Shown: piece by piece, positions 33,611-43,100 of the stretch
How positions within the stretch are numbered: position 1 is the first letter of the stretch
How the letters are laid out: each line of letters opens with the position of its first letter
The notes under the pieces: generated by a model
What the model was told of the DNA's origin: nothing
Seen by the model: the letters and a program-made list of their open reading frames with translations, nothing else
The model's database searches: none
Program-made: the position numbers and the translations under genes
Assembly (NCBI RefSeq): GCF_002564045.1
Contig: NZ_PDJK01000002.1
Span: 4,526,001 to 4,590,000, forward strand
Reading direction: 5' to 3'
Length of the DNA stretch: 64,000 nt
DNA from: Amycolatopsis sulphurea
Lineage (GTDB): Bacteria > Actinomycetota > Actinomycetes > Mycobacteriales > Pseudonocardiaceae

Positions 33611-33793
33611 GTGAAGGGCCCCTTCACAGACTCGAAAACGGTCCGGAACACACCACGAGGTGGTCGCGCGAACACCTTCGCATCGCCCGCTGCCGAGCGA
33701 AATCGATGAAGAGGGCAGGTACCGCCGATAATGACGCGGCAGCCACGGCACTCTGCTGATCACGGGTCCTCGACCGACTTTGCCGGGACCCTG
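33611..33793. repeat. Dispersed composite repeat, copy E (long form)
   Basis: Begins with palindrome GTGAAGGGCCCCTTCAC (33611-33627) and contains the same central block as copy D (ACGAGGTGGTCGCG, CGCTGCCGAGCG, GAGGGCAGGT). It ends with CAGCCACGGCACTCTGCTGA, TCACGGGTCCTCGACCGACT, TTGCCGGGACC. A damaged extra palindrome GTGAGGGGCCCTGCGCAG precedes it at 33571. Confidence 0.8.
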
Positions 33794-34068
33794 TGGCCAT
33801 CCGGTCCGAGGATGCCGACCGCACGAGCGCCGAAGCGCACGAATCCGAGCCGACGTTCCTGGCCTGTCCTGTACCAACGTCTTCGTCCGCGAAGTACTAC
33901 GTGTGCATCCTCCGGACTGATTGCTCGGCGGCAACACCACCACGGTCTCCCATCCCAGGAAATACCACCGCATTCTTCAGCCCATACCTCGTACGCTCGG
34001 ACACCCGCTGGTGGTGCCGCCCAAACGATTCGACCCCGGCCGCGCTGGCTGACCTCACGCCTGCCGCA

Positions 34069-34102
34069 CGCCCCGCCTGTCTTCCGTCCGGGGCGGGCTT
34101 TT
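34069..34102 (+). terminator. Intrinsic terminator
   Basis: CGCCCCG (34069-34075) pairs with CGGGGCG (34089-34095) around a 13-base loop, followed by GGCTTTTG. It is a clear terminator on the plus strand, although no plus-strand gene can be supported before it, so it may be left over from a lost gene. Confidence 0.55.
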
Positions 34103-34377
34103 GTGGCTGCCCAAGTGTCGTTATAAGACAGGGCGCGCATCTGGGGCGGGGGCGTTCTCAAAGCCGCCGGGACGCTTCATGTGTGTCGGATTTCTCGACG
34201 ATGATGGCGGGCAGATATGGCTCGCGTCGGCGCAGAAGAGAGCTATCGAGGCTATTTCACGCGCCGTCGGCTGATCGAGTTCATCGAGGGCTCGATTTCA
34301 CGGCATTGAGAATCCGGGCAGCGGTCCGGCAGGTCGACGGAATAGTTTTGATATTCCTTGAGAGGGGTGATGCCCGG

Positions 34378-34659
34378 TCAGTCGATCCGCGAGAGCTGGG
34401 CCTTCAGTGTTGCGTAGAGATCATAGAATTCGCGTGCCTGGCGCCGGGTGAACCTGATGCTCATAGGTTCCGACTCTCTGATGTGGACCTCGAATTCACC
34501 CTTGAACCATGCGTGTGGTGCGCGTGTGCATACCTGGACGATATCCCGCAGGGGAATGATGATCTCTTTTCGAGGCGCGGATATTCGCTGGATCGTGATA
34601 CTGCCGCCATTGAGGACTATAGTGCAGCGGTGCCCTGCGGCATCGGTTCGATCTGTCAT
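34378..34659 (-). CDS. Small PH-like domain protein (DUF4429-like)
   Basis: A 93-residue protein with a beta-rich pattern: CTIVLNGGSITIQRIS, KEIIIPLRDIVQV, WFKGEFEVHIRES, then PMSIRFTRRQAREFYDLYAT as a closing helix. The strand order and the final FTRRQAREF motif resemble the PH-like fold of DUF4429 proteins, which are common in actinomycetes. ATG 34659 is preceded by GGAGCGGAGG, although very close; a GTG five codons earlier is possible. It stands alone in an A+T-richer stretch. Function unknown. Confidence 0.6.
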   Translation of the reverse strand: MTDRTDAAGHRCTIVLNGGSITIQRISAPRKEIIIPLRDIVQVCTRAPHAWFKGEFEVHIRESEPMSIRFTRRQAREFYDLYATLKAQLSRID

Positions 34660-34947
34660 TGCCTCCGCTCCCACGTGTCAGGGGTCAGGGGTCGGCATTG
34701 AGAGGTGCGGCTAGCACCGATTCATGTCCGATTGATGCGCCATGTGGGTATTTAAGATGGTTTCGCCCGGAGGATTCCCTTGATCACCTGGTGTGCCGTG
34801 CTCGGTGTGCTCTGCGCACCGGCCCGGCGCCTCGGCCGGTCGCTGAACGCCGAGCGCGGGGCAGGCCGCCGTCGCGGTCGCGCGTTGACCCTGCTCACCC
34901 GTCTCGAACGCGGCCGCCTGAACCGAAAGCCGGCGAGATCACTTTGG

Positions 34948-35208
34948 TCAGTCCTCGGCGCCAGGGGGAACATAGGGAACGTTCTCCAGGGAAATTTTCA
35001 AGGAAGGTACGGTCCTCAGGTCTATCGGCACACCATCAGCGTTGGTAACCCGGATGTTGCCGATAACGTCGATGTTGATTCCCTTGTTGTCCGGAGTGGC
35101 GTCGTATACCGAGGGGGTCGGCGTGTCTGCGATAGCGAGGGCGGGACTGGAAAAGAGTCCGGCGACCGTGAATGCCGCCGCCGTGGCAAACCAGCGAGTG
35201 TGGCTCAT
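34948..35208 (-). CDS. Small secreted protein
   Basis: An 86-residue protein. MSHTRWFATAAAFTVAGLFS followed by SPALAIADTP is a clear Sec signal peptide, cut probably after ALA. The mature part, about 60 residues, has a conserved-looking INIDVIGNIRVTNADGVPID and PSLKISLENVPYVPP; there are no cysteines. ATG 35208 follows GGAGAAGT. Its neighbours give no clue to function. Base composition is lower in G+C than the flanking core genes. Confidence 0.65.
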   Translation of the reverse strand: MSHTRWFATAAAFTVAGLFSSPALAIADTPTPSVYDATPDNKGINIDVIGNIRVTNADGVPIDLRTVPSLKISLENVPYVPPGAED

Positions 35209-36722
35209 GTCTACTTCTCCGATCGTCGACTTCTCCGATCTGATTTTGTCAAAGAAATGTATCACGCGGGTGGGGCAGCCAAGTTCACTCGTTTGGGTAA
35301 TTATCGACGGTAGGTGATTATTCGCGTTCGGGCGGGATGGACTGCGCCGGATTTCGTCGGCACACTGTCCTGGGATGTACATCGAGTGGAATCGGCTGGA
35401 GCACGGTCGCGTCGCGGCAGAAACGTGAGCGAAACAATGAATTGTTCGTGTTGTGGATGGTGTCTCGGAACCCGCCGCCCAGGGCGGGCGGATACGTTCG
35501 GTAACGAGTTATTACGGGATGTGACGACATAGCGGGCTCGCTTCCCCATCGGACAAGGAGTAACGCATCAGAAAGGGAGAAAGAACAGGTGGCTCCTGGT
35601 GACGAGGACGACGGCATCGACGGGTTGCGTGAGCGGTGAAGGACGGTGCGCGTGGTAGCGGGGCGGAGGGACGATACGCACCGGTGTTCCCGTACTGGAT
35701 CTGCAGGATCGGGGCGACACTCTGGAACTCACCCTGCCGGGGAGACTCTGGCCGCGACTCATGTGGTCCCGACCATTCCGATTCCGTTATTACGCGCGCT
35801 CGCCGGCGAATGGCTCACCGAGAGGATGCCTGCCCCCGGCCTGGCCTACCAGGGCGTAGTCACCGTGCTCTGCTTCCTGTGCCGTCAGCCCTCACCGGGT
35901 CGTCCGGCTACGGGTGGCCGCACCTTGCCTACCTGTCGCGGTACACAGGCAGCGATTCGGCGCTGTATACCGGGGACGGCCAGGCCATCGCCGAGCTGTC
36001 GCGATTCTGCTTGCCCGCCGCGGCGAGAGCCGGCGTTCGATGCTCCGACCGGTCGGGCCAGGTGTCCGGCCGCCGGGGGGAATCGCCGGCGCGGCCGGAG
36101 TCAGGATTTCCACAGCAAGCCTCGCATTCGCCGGCACAGACGACCATCCGACGCGATGACAACGCCAATGTTCCTTGCTGAAGCAATAGGCCGTTGGTGT
36201 TGTCCGACGCCAGGTTCTTTACTGCGCCGAGTCACCAGGCCCTCGACAGGGGATGTCCATTGGGGTGAAGTTGCCTGTGCACGGTCACCTGAAACGGCGA
36301 AATGGGATCCGAGCTCTTGGATAAGGCGCCGGCCGCCCCGAAACTCGATGATATTCGCCTCCGGCAGTGCGGAGACGGCACCGGCCTTGAGGCGGTGAGG
36401 CAGCGTGAGACAGGGTCGAACCCGCACCGTGGCCTGAGTATCGCATGGACCGCGCGCGAGTTGACGGCGTTCATATTTGCGGTTCCGAGAGGAATCGGAC
36501 ATTGATCGCACTACGGGATTGTGCGGAACTCCCGCCGATCAAGGATATTTCAGCGGACAGAGCGGAGGGTGAATCGCGCTGCTCGTAACCAAACTCGGGT
36601 GATCACTACATGCGCCGAAGCGCGGGCGTGCGAACCGGTGCTCGGATTCAGTGTGATCATCACACCAAAGTCGGCGCCCACCGTGGGGCGAATCACCGTG
36701 GCGTGGTCAAGGATGTGATCGT
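35209..36722. other. 1.5-kb gene-poor, lower-G+C stretch
   Basis: Open frames here are short, overlap on both strands and lack actinomycete codon bias. One plus-strand piece near 35690 reads VLDLQDRGDTLELTLPGRLW and may be a fragment of a lost gene. A minus-strand frame at 36101-36511 (136 codons) contains EANIIEFRGGRRLIQELG but matches nothing I recognise. I see no RNA gene or strong repeat. Confidence 0.4.
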
Positions 36723-36827
36723 ATTCCTCCGAACATCCCTCTCAACGATGTCTACCGGCGGCTCCTGACGGTTGCGCTCGACGGCGCGCTGCGCCACCTC
36801 GCCGACCTGCCTGATCAACCCGTCACC

Positions 36828-38180
36828 GTGCCCACCTCCGACACCATGCTCAGGCAGCTTCTTGGCGGGCCGGCTCCGTCAGCTCCCACGGAGCCGGAAG
36901 CTGTGTTGGACACGCTCCTGCGCGCGGCCGAACTCGGGCTCGGCCCGACCGGCAGCAGCCGCTACTTCGGCTATGTGGTCGGTGGTGTGTTTCCCGTCGC
37001 TCTGGCCGCCGACTGGCTTACCAGCGCATGGGATCAGGTCACTGCGACGTACGACACGTCGCCACTCGCCGCGGTCCTGGAGGACATCTGTCGTGGGTGG
37101 CTCGTCGAGATGTTCGGCCTCCCGGTGGGCACGTCCGCTTCCTTCACGTCGAGCTGCACACTGGCGAACCTGATCTGTTTGGCGACCGCCCGCGCCGCGC
37201 TGCTCGACCGGGTGGGCTGGGACCTCGTGACCCGAGGGCTCAACGGCGCTCCACCGATCACCGTCCTGGTGAACGAGCACGTACACGCCTCGGTGCTGCG
37301 GTCACTGCGGCTGCTCGGACTGGGCGGAGATATCCGCCCGTTGGTCACCGACGGCCAAGGGCGCGTGAAACTCGGCCCGCTGGAGAAGGAGATCTCGCGA
37401 ACCAACGGTGGGCCGGTCATCGCGTGCGGCCAGGTCGGCGAACTCCACACCGGTGCCGTGGACCCGCTGCGGCCGCTGTGCGAGCAGATCCATGCCATCG
37501 GGGGGTGGGCTCACTTCGACGCGGCGTTCGGTTTGTGGGCCGCCACGACCGAGCTGCGGCACGGCTTGCTCGACGGCCTTGACCTGGCGGACTCGTGGTC
37601 CACTGACGCCCACAAATGGCTTAACGTCCCGTACGAGAGCGGTATGGCACTGGTGGCCGACGCCGAGGCGCATCGCCGTGCGATGGCCATCCACCCTGAC
37701 TACCTGAACCAGGACGCCGGCCGGGTTCGTCATCCGATTCAGTGGGGCGTCGCCTTCTCCCAGCGTGCACGTGTCATTCCACTGTGGGCAACGCTGACCC
37801 AGCTCGGTAAGACCGGCATCGCCGAACTCGTCGGCCGGCACTGCGCGCTCGCCCGTCGTCTCGCGGCGTGTCTTCGGCGAGAGCCGGGAGTCGTGATCCT
37901 CAACGACGTCACCCTGAATCAGGTGCTCGTCCGTTTCGAACATCCCGGCGGCGATGGCGACCGGCACACGATGGCTGTGACGCAGGCGTTTCAGCGCGCC
38001 GGTGTCGCGTGGGCCTCCGGCAGCGGGTGGGGCGGCCGTGCCGTGCTCAGGTTCTCCTTTGTCAACTGGACGACAACCGGCGAGGACGTTGATCGGGCCG
38101 CGGCCTCGCTTCTCGAATGCCACCGGGCCCTGCGTTCCGCCCCCCTGCCCGGAGTCTACCGAGGTGGCGGTCACCGGTGA
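36828..38180 (+). CDS. PLP-dependent group II decarboxylase/aminotransferase-like enzyme
   Basis: At least 450 residues of the aromatic-L-amino-acid/diaminobutyrate decarboxylase family. The PLP Lys is in SWSTDAHKWLNVPYESG, the cofactor-stacking region around VNEHVHASVLRSLRLLG, and the N-terminal YFGYVVGGVFPVALAADWL is typical. GTG 36828 is the first standard start in frame. Clear coding similarity (PLNDVYRRLLTVALDGALRH, LADLPDQPVTVP) extends back to about 36723, where ATT follows AAGGA, so the 5' end is either an unusual start or frameshifted. A GNAT gene follows by 49 bases. The substrate is unknown. Confidence 0.8.
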   Translation: MPTSDTMLRQLLGGPAPSAPTEPEAVLDTLLRAAELGLGPTGSSRYFGYVVGGVFPVALAADWLTSAWDQVTATYDTSPLAAVLEDICRGWLVEMFGLPVGTSASFTSSCTLANLICLATARAALLDRVGWDLVTRGLNGAPPITVLVNEHVHASVLRSLRLLGLGGDIRPLVTDGQGRVKLGPLEKEISRTNGGPVIACGQVGELHTGAVDPLRPLCEQIHAIGGWAHFDAAFGLWAATTELRHGLLDGLDLADSWSTDAHKWLNVPYESGMALVADAEAHRRAMAIHPDYLNQDAGRVRHPIQWGVAFSQRARVIPLWATLTQLGKTGIAELVGRHCALARRLAACLRREPGVVILNDVTLNQVLVRFEHPGGDGDRHTMAVTQAFQRAGVAWASGSGWGGRAVLRFSFVNWTTTGEDVDRAAASLLECHRALRSAPLPGVYRGGGHR

Positions 38181-38229
38181 AACCAGAAGGTGGTCTCCGT
38201 GACCATCAGAAAGAAAGGATGCCGGAACC

Positions 38230-38844
38230 ATGCTCGGTGATGCTCCGTCCGGTGAGATTCGCGTTGCTACCCGCGCCGACGAGGACCACGTCGTTGACGC
38301 GCTGACCTTCGGGTTCGCCGAGGATCCCATCCTCGCGGGCACGATGTTCCCTGATGACGAGCTGTACCCGACCTTCGCTCGCCGCTACTTCGGCGTGTGG
38401 ACCGATCTGGCACTCGACCTGGGAACCATCTGGACGACTGGTGACACGGTGGGGGCACTTCTGACCTTTCCGTCGGAGTCCCTGCCCGCCCTCGACAACG
38501 AGTCGGACCTGCACGCCCGACTCATCGAGGCGTGTGGGCCCTACGCTGAGCGTGTCCTGTCCGTCCACAACGTACTCGACCTCCAGCACCCCGAACAGCC
38601 ACCGCACCACTACGCGTTGTTCATGGGCGTCGCCCCCGGCCGTCGAAGCCGGGGACTGGGAACGCGGCTGGCCCACGAACTGTTCGCACTCGCGGACAGC
38701 GAAGGACGAGCTGTCTACGGTGAGGCCAGTTGCGAGCGCAACAGCCGACTCTATATCCGCATGGGGTTGCGACCGACTGGCGAGCGCATCACCGTTTTCG
38801 CCCACGACATCCTCCCGCTCTGGCGCCCATCGACACGGAGGTGA
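38230..38844 (+). CDS. GNAT-family N-acetyltransferase
   Basis: A 204-residue protein with the acetyl-CoA-binding loop GVAPGRRSRGLGTRLAHELF (pattern R/Q-x-x-G-x-G/A) near residue 140, a following ASCERNSRLYIRMGLRP strand-helix, and an N-terminal IRVATRADEDHVVDALTFGF. ATG 38230 follows AAAGGA. It is probably cotranscribed with the PLP enzyme, so the two might modify the same amine product (decarboxylation then acetylation), but that is inference. Confidence 0.8.
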   Translation: MLGDAPSGEIRVATRADEDHVVDALTFGFAEDPILAGTMFPDDELYPTFARRYFGVWTDLALDLGTIWTTGDTVGALLTFPSESLPALDNESDLHARLIEACGPYAERVLSVHNVLDLQHPEQPPHHYALFMGVAPGRRSRGLGTRLAHELFALADSEGRAVYGEASCERNSRLYIRMGLRPTGERITVFAHDILPLWRPSTRR

Positions 38845-39420
38845 TCCCGAATCACGGAAATCGATCGGACGAGAGCGAAGAGAAAGAGAGGCGGAGTCGT
38901 GCCGGGCGCAACCCTTGGTCGCGATCACCTCGCCCGTGACCTCGTCGACCTCCCGCCGTGGCAGCTCGGCGTGACGTTCATGAAACCTTGTGCCCGCAAG
39001 CTGTTCGCGGTGGCCGCGGTCCGCTTCGCGCACTCGGTGAAGTCGTTGGTGGGGCCGGTGAACACCTTCTCCCAGCTGCCTCGGGTAGGAGACTTCCTTT
39101 GCTCATGGCGTTTATGCCTCTTTCGCGTCTCGGTAAGCGGGGAGCGGGCGGCGGCCGGGTAGCGCCCCCGCTGTGGATCCTGCCTGCGAGGAGCGCCTCG
39201 CGGTACTGTTCAGCGGTCGTCGCTCCGGCCAATTGCCCCGTCGAAGCCGCGGCCCCTCGCCCACGCACTTGCGTTGAGCGTCGATATTGCCTGCATTGAA
39301 AATGCGGCGGGAAGCCAACGATCATCGGCGAAGATGAGACTGACGATGCGATCGTTTCAGGCGATCAGGAGTGCCGCTGTCGTAGGTGGGTGAGCCGATC
39401 GTGGTGCTGCCGCCGAGGGT
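38845..39420. other. Gap without a supportable gene
   Basis: On the minus strand FTGPTNDFTECAKRTAATAN reads near 39060-39000 in one frame, but stops break it and no family is evident. The plus strand offers a frame from GTG 38899 (PPWQLGVTFMKPCARKL) of 87 codons, also unrecognised. The right part runs into the group II intron relic. Confidence 0.35.
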
Positions 39421-39742
39421 CGGCACAAGCGGATGCGGGCGAAGCTGGCAGTGGTGAACGACCAACTCAAGCGACGCCGGCATCTGTCCATCCCCGAGCA
39501 AGGGCAATGGCTGGGAAGTTGTGGTGCGCGGGCACCTCGCCTACTACGCCGTGCCCGGCAATACCGACGCGGTAGCGGCATTCCGCACCCAGGCGACGCG
39601 GCATCGGTATAAGGCGCTGCGGTGCCGCAGCCAGCGCACGCGGATCAACTGGGGACGGATGAACCGTATCGCGAACCGGCGGCTACCGCCCGCCCGCGTG
39701 ATGCATCCCTTCCCAGAGATGCGCTTCGCCGCTAGAACCTGA
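39421..39742 (+). pseudogene. Group II intron reverse transcriptase/maturase, C-terminal relic
   Basis: KRMRAKLAVVNDQLKRRRHL plus SIPEQGQWLGS (39427-39517) continues, after a one-base frameshift near 39517, as VVRGHLAYYAVPGNTDAVAA, TRHRYKALRCRSQRTRINW and PPARVMHPFPEMRFAART. This is the maturase and C-terminal part of a bacterial group II intron protein. The reverse transcriptase domain is gone. Intron domain V follows directly. Confidence 0.8.
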
Positions 39743-39747
39743 GACAG

Positions 39748-39822
39748 GAGCCCAGTGCGGTAGTTCCGCACGCTGGGAACTGCGCGGGGGCGTCCGCAAG
39801 GGCGGTCCCTACCGCGACCTCC
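39748..39822 (+). ncRNA. Group II intron domain V (and VI) relic
   Basis: GAGCCCAGTGCGGTAG then TTCCGCACGCTGGGAACT (39748-39781) forms the expected domain V: GCCCAG/CTGGG outer and GTGCGG/CCGCAC inner pairing with a bulge. GCGGGGGCGTCCGCAAGGGC and CCCTACCGCGACC follow as domain VI and the 3' end. Only the 3' part of the intron remains. Confidence 0.7.
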
Positions 39823-40145
39823 CCGTGCTGTTGGTCAAGAACTGAAATTGCGGACTTCATGTCAATCGTGAACTGCGACCTTGGTTGTGGTTCGGTCAGG
39901 TGATTACTTCCGCTGCGCCGTCGTCTTTGTCCGGTTTTGCCGCCTCGGTGGCCCGTTGATACCTATCGCAGTGCCCGTTCGTACTCCGGAGCCCTGTGGG
40001 TGATCTTGTGCGTTTTGCGCCGGTTGATCTAGCGTCCTGATTCGGTGAGTTCGCCGTTTCAGGTGAGCCACGCCGTTCTTGCGGTTCGGTCGTGCGTTTC
40101 CTGTTCCATTCTGAGCTGTTCACCTGGTGTTTCTTTGGGGGGATC

Positions 40146-43100
40146 GTGCCTGCCTTGCGGCGTGCGTTCGTGCTGGGCTTGTCGGCGCTTCTGGTGTTGT
40201 CCGGTGTGCAGGTTCCGGCAGCGGGTGCGGCCGGGCCGGCCGCCGCTGCCGTTCCGTCGAATCCGGTCGACTATTCCTACGACGCCGCGGGACAGCTCAA
40301 GGGCGTGACCCAAGCGGGCGGGTCGACGGGCCGGTACAACTATGACGCCTCCGGCAACCTTGCCTCGATCGATCGGTACGCCTCGTCGTCGGTGTCGATC
40401 ACCAGTGTGGTGCCCGCTCATGCGCCCGCGGGCGCGGCGGTCACGGTGTCCGGCACCGGATTCGCCACCACGGCCGGCGGGAACACCGTCTCCTTCAACG
40501 GAAAAGCTGCGACGGTCACGTCTGCGAGCGCCACGTCGTTGACTGTGACGGTGCCGGCCGGTGCGACGAACGGCGCGGTGACGGTCGCGACGCCGGCCGG
40601 GTCGGCGGGCAGCCAGCAGGCGTTCACGGTGGATGCCCCGGCGGGAGTTCCGGTGGTGACCGGCTTCAGCCCCGCAGTGGTGGCGGGCGGCGCGACGCTG
40701 ACGATTTCCGGTTCCGGTTTCGACACCGTCGCCGCGAATGATGTGGTGTCCGTCGGTTCGGTGCGGGCGAAGGTGAAAACGGCCACGGCGTCGTCGCTGG
40801 CAGTCGAGTTGCCTGATTACGCGGCGCCGGGACCGGTGACGGTGGAAACGCCCGGCGGGACGGGCACGAGCACGGACGACCTGGTCGTGGCGCCGCACGG
40901 GTTCGCTGCGTCCGCGGTCGCGACGACGCCGAAGCTGAATGTCGACGGCGCGGCGACGGTCGTCACGATTGCGAACGCGGGCAAGATCGCGTTGCTGCGT
41001 TTTGCGGGGAAGAAGGACCAGCGGCTCACCCTGGGGTTGACGGGGTCGACCTTTCCCACGGATTTCGGCGTCGGTGCGTTCACTCCGTACGGGGCCAAGT
41101 TCGCGCGTGCGCAATATGATCAGTTCTGGACGGCTTCGAAGCTGAACGGGGGATACGAGCTTCCGCCGTTGCCCAGCACGGGCATCTATCAGATCGCGTT
41201 GACGCCCCCTGCCGCCGGCGCGGGTTCGGTGACGGCCACGCTTTCGAGCCGGATCGCCGGTTCGCTGAGCATGACCGGTGCGGGCACGAAGGTGAACCTG
41301 GCCAAGCCGGGCCAGCAGGCGGAACTGTCGTTCCCCGCGGTGGCGGGCCAGCATCTGGACCTGGGTTTCAGCGGTTCCACGTTCGCGCCGGGCTCGGCGG
41401 TGACGGCGGCGATCCGCGAGCCGTACGGGGTCGCGCTGCAGTGGTCGCCAGGCACCACGCGTGGTCAGATCCGGTTGGACGGGAACGGGAATCTCGATTT
41501 CACGGCGGCGGAGACCGGTACGTATTCAGTGTTGTTCGGTGCCGCGGATCAAAGCACCGGGTCGATCACCGTCACGGCTTCGGTCGCCGCGGAAGCGGGT
41601 CCGCTCGAAGCCGGTGTGGACAAGACGGTACAGATCGATCGTCCGGGCCAGGACGCGCGGCTGACCTATGCCGGTACCGCGGGGACGGCGCTGAGTCTCG
41701 ATTTGACCGGCTATGGATTCGATTATCTTCCCACTCTCACGGTCACCGCACCGGACGGTTCGGTCGTGTCCTCGGGAATCGTCGCGGATTTCCACGTGGA
41801 AGTCCCGGCGCTCCCGGTCACCGGCAATTACACGATCACGCTGGACACGTATTCCGGTACCGGCGCGTTCAAGCTGCGGCTCACCACCATCCAATCGGCG
41901 GGAACGCTCAGCGCGACCGATGCCGCCACGACGGTCACGCTGGCTCAGCCGGGACATACCGCGGTGTCGTCCTTCTCGGCGACCTCGGGTCAGCCGGTGT
42001 CCTTGGCGTTCTCCGGCTGGACCTTCCCCGCGTCGTCGTCGTTGTGGGCGCAAGTGATCGGCCCGGACGGCAAAGTCGCGGCCCGCATCTCCGAGACCAG
42101 TTCACTGAGTTCGTTCTTCTTCACCCCGGCCGCCACCGGCACTTTCCGGCTGGAGTTCTCCCTGAACGACCCCACGAGCACCGGCGCGGTCACGGTGACG
42201 CTGTCGAACGAGAAGTCCGGCGGCGCACTCGCGGTGGGGGACACCAAGCAGGCCGTCGCCGGACGGGCGGGCCAGGGCACGAGGTTCACCATCGCGGGTA
42301 CCGCCGGGCAGCACCTGAGCCTGGGTTTCGCCGCCATGGCGTTCGCCCACACCTTCCGTGTCCAGGTGATCGGTCCGGACGGCTCGGTCCTGCGTGACGG
42401 GAACCTGACCGAGTCCCAGGTCGACCTGGATCCGTTGCCTGCCAACGGGACTTACCAGGTCGTCGTCCACCCGTACGCGGAGACCGGCAGCACCCAGCTG
42501 ACGCTGGAACAGCGCGTCGACGCAGGCGCCATCGCCGTCGGTGGCGCGGCCAAGATCCTCACGATGGGCAGCCGGGCGCAGCTCGGCGAGACCGCGTTCA
42601 CCGCGGTCGCCGGTCGTCGGCTCAATCTCGCCCTGACCGGCTCGATGTTCCCGGCCGGGACCGCGCTGCGGGTCCGGGTGCTCGGCCCGACCGGGGCCGC
42701 GATTTTCGACGACCGGATCGAACAGGGCGGCGTGGGGGTCATCGTCCCGCCGACCGCGGGGCAGCACCGGATCGTCGTCACTCCCGAAGGGTTCGTCACC
42801 GGTTCGGTCACCGCGACCCTGTCCGAGCCGATCGACGCGGGCGCGCTCCAGCTCAACGCGGCCAAGACGCTGTCGTTCCCGCGGGTCGGCCAGGAAAACC
42901 GCCTCCGCTATTCCGGGACCGCGGGGCAGCGGCTCTCGCTCAACGTCACCGGCGGCACGCTGCCCTACTATCCGTACTACACAGTGTCCAAACCGGACGG
43001 TGCGATTCTCGCTTCCGGTCCGAGCGCGGCGTCGACCCCGCTGCCCGCGCTGCCGGTGACCGGCAGTTACGAGATCCTGCTCAGCCCGTACTCCGCCACC

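Larger units (their letters stand above)
33201..34377. other. Region without a supportable gene
   Basis: Apart from repeat copy E (33611-33793) and a terminator (34069-34102), neither strand gives a reading frame with convincing codon use or family similarity. A minus-strand frame starting MAKTALCKAAQRIRPVKSPV near 33507 stays open for about 120 codons but runs antisense through the duplicated-domain gene and resembles nothing I know. The A+T content rises from about 34.1 kb onward. Confidence 0.4.

Noticed and set aside
32974..33675. 233-codon minus-strand frame with MAKTALCKAAQRIRPVKSPV
   Set aside because: It overlaps the duplicated-domain gene in another frame and reads through repeat copy E; no similarity or ribosome site.
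40059..41354. 431-codon Arg-rich minus-strand frame
   Set aside because: Shadow of the RHS signal peptide and TIG domains; composition is that of a reverse frame of G+C-rich coding DNA.
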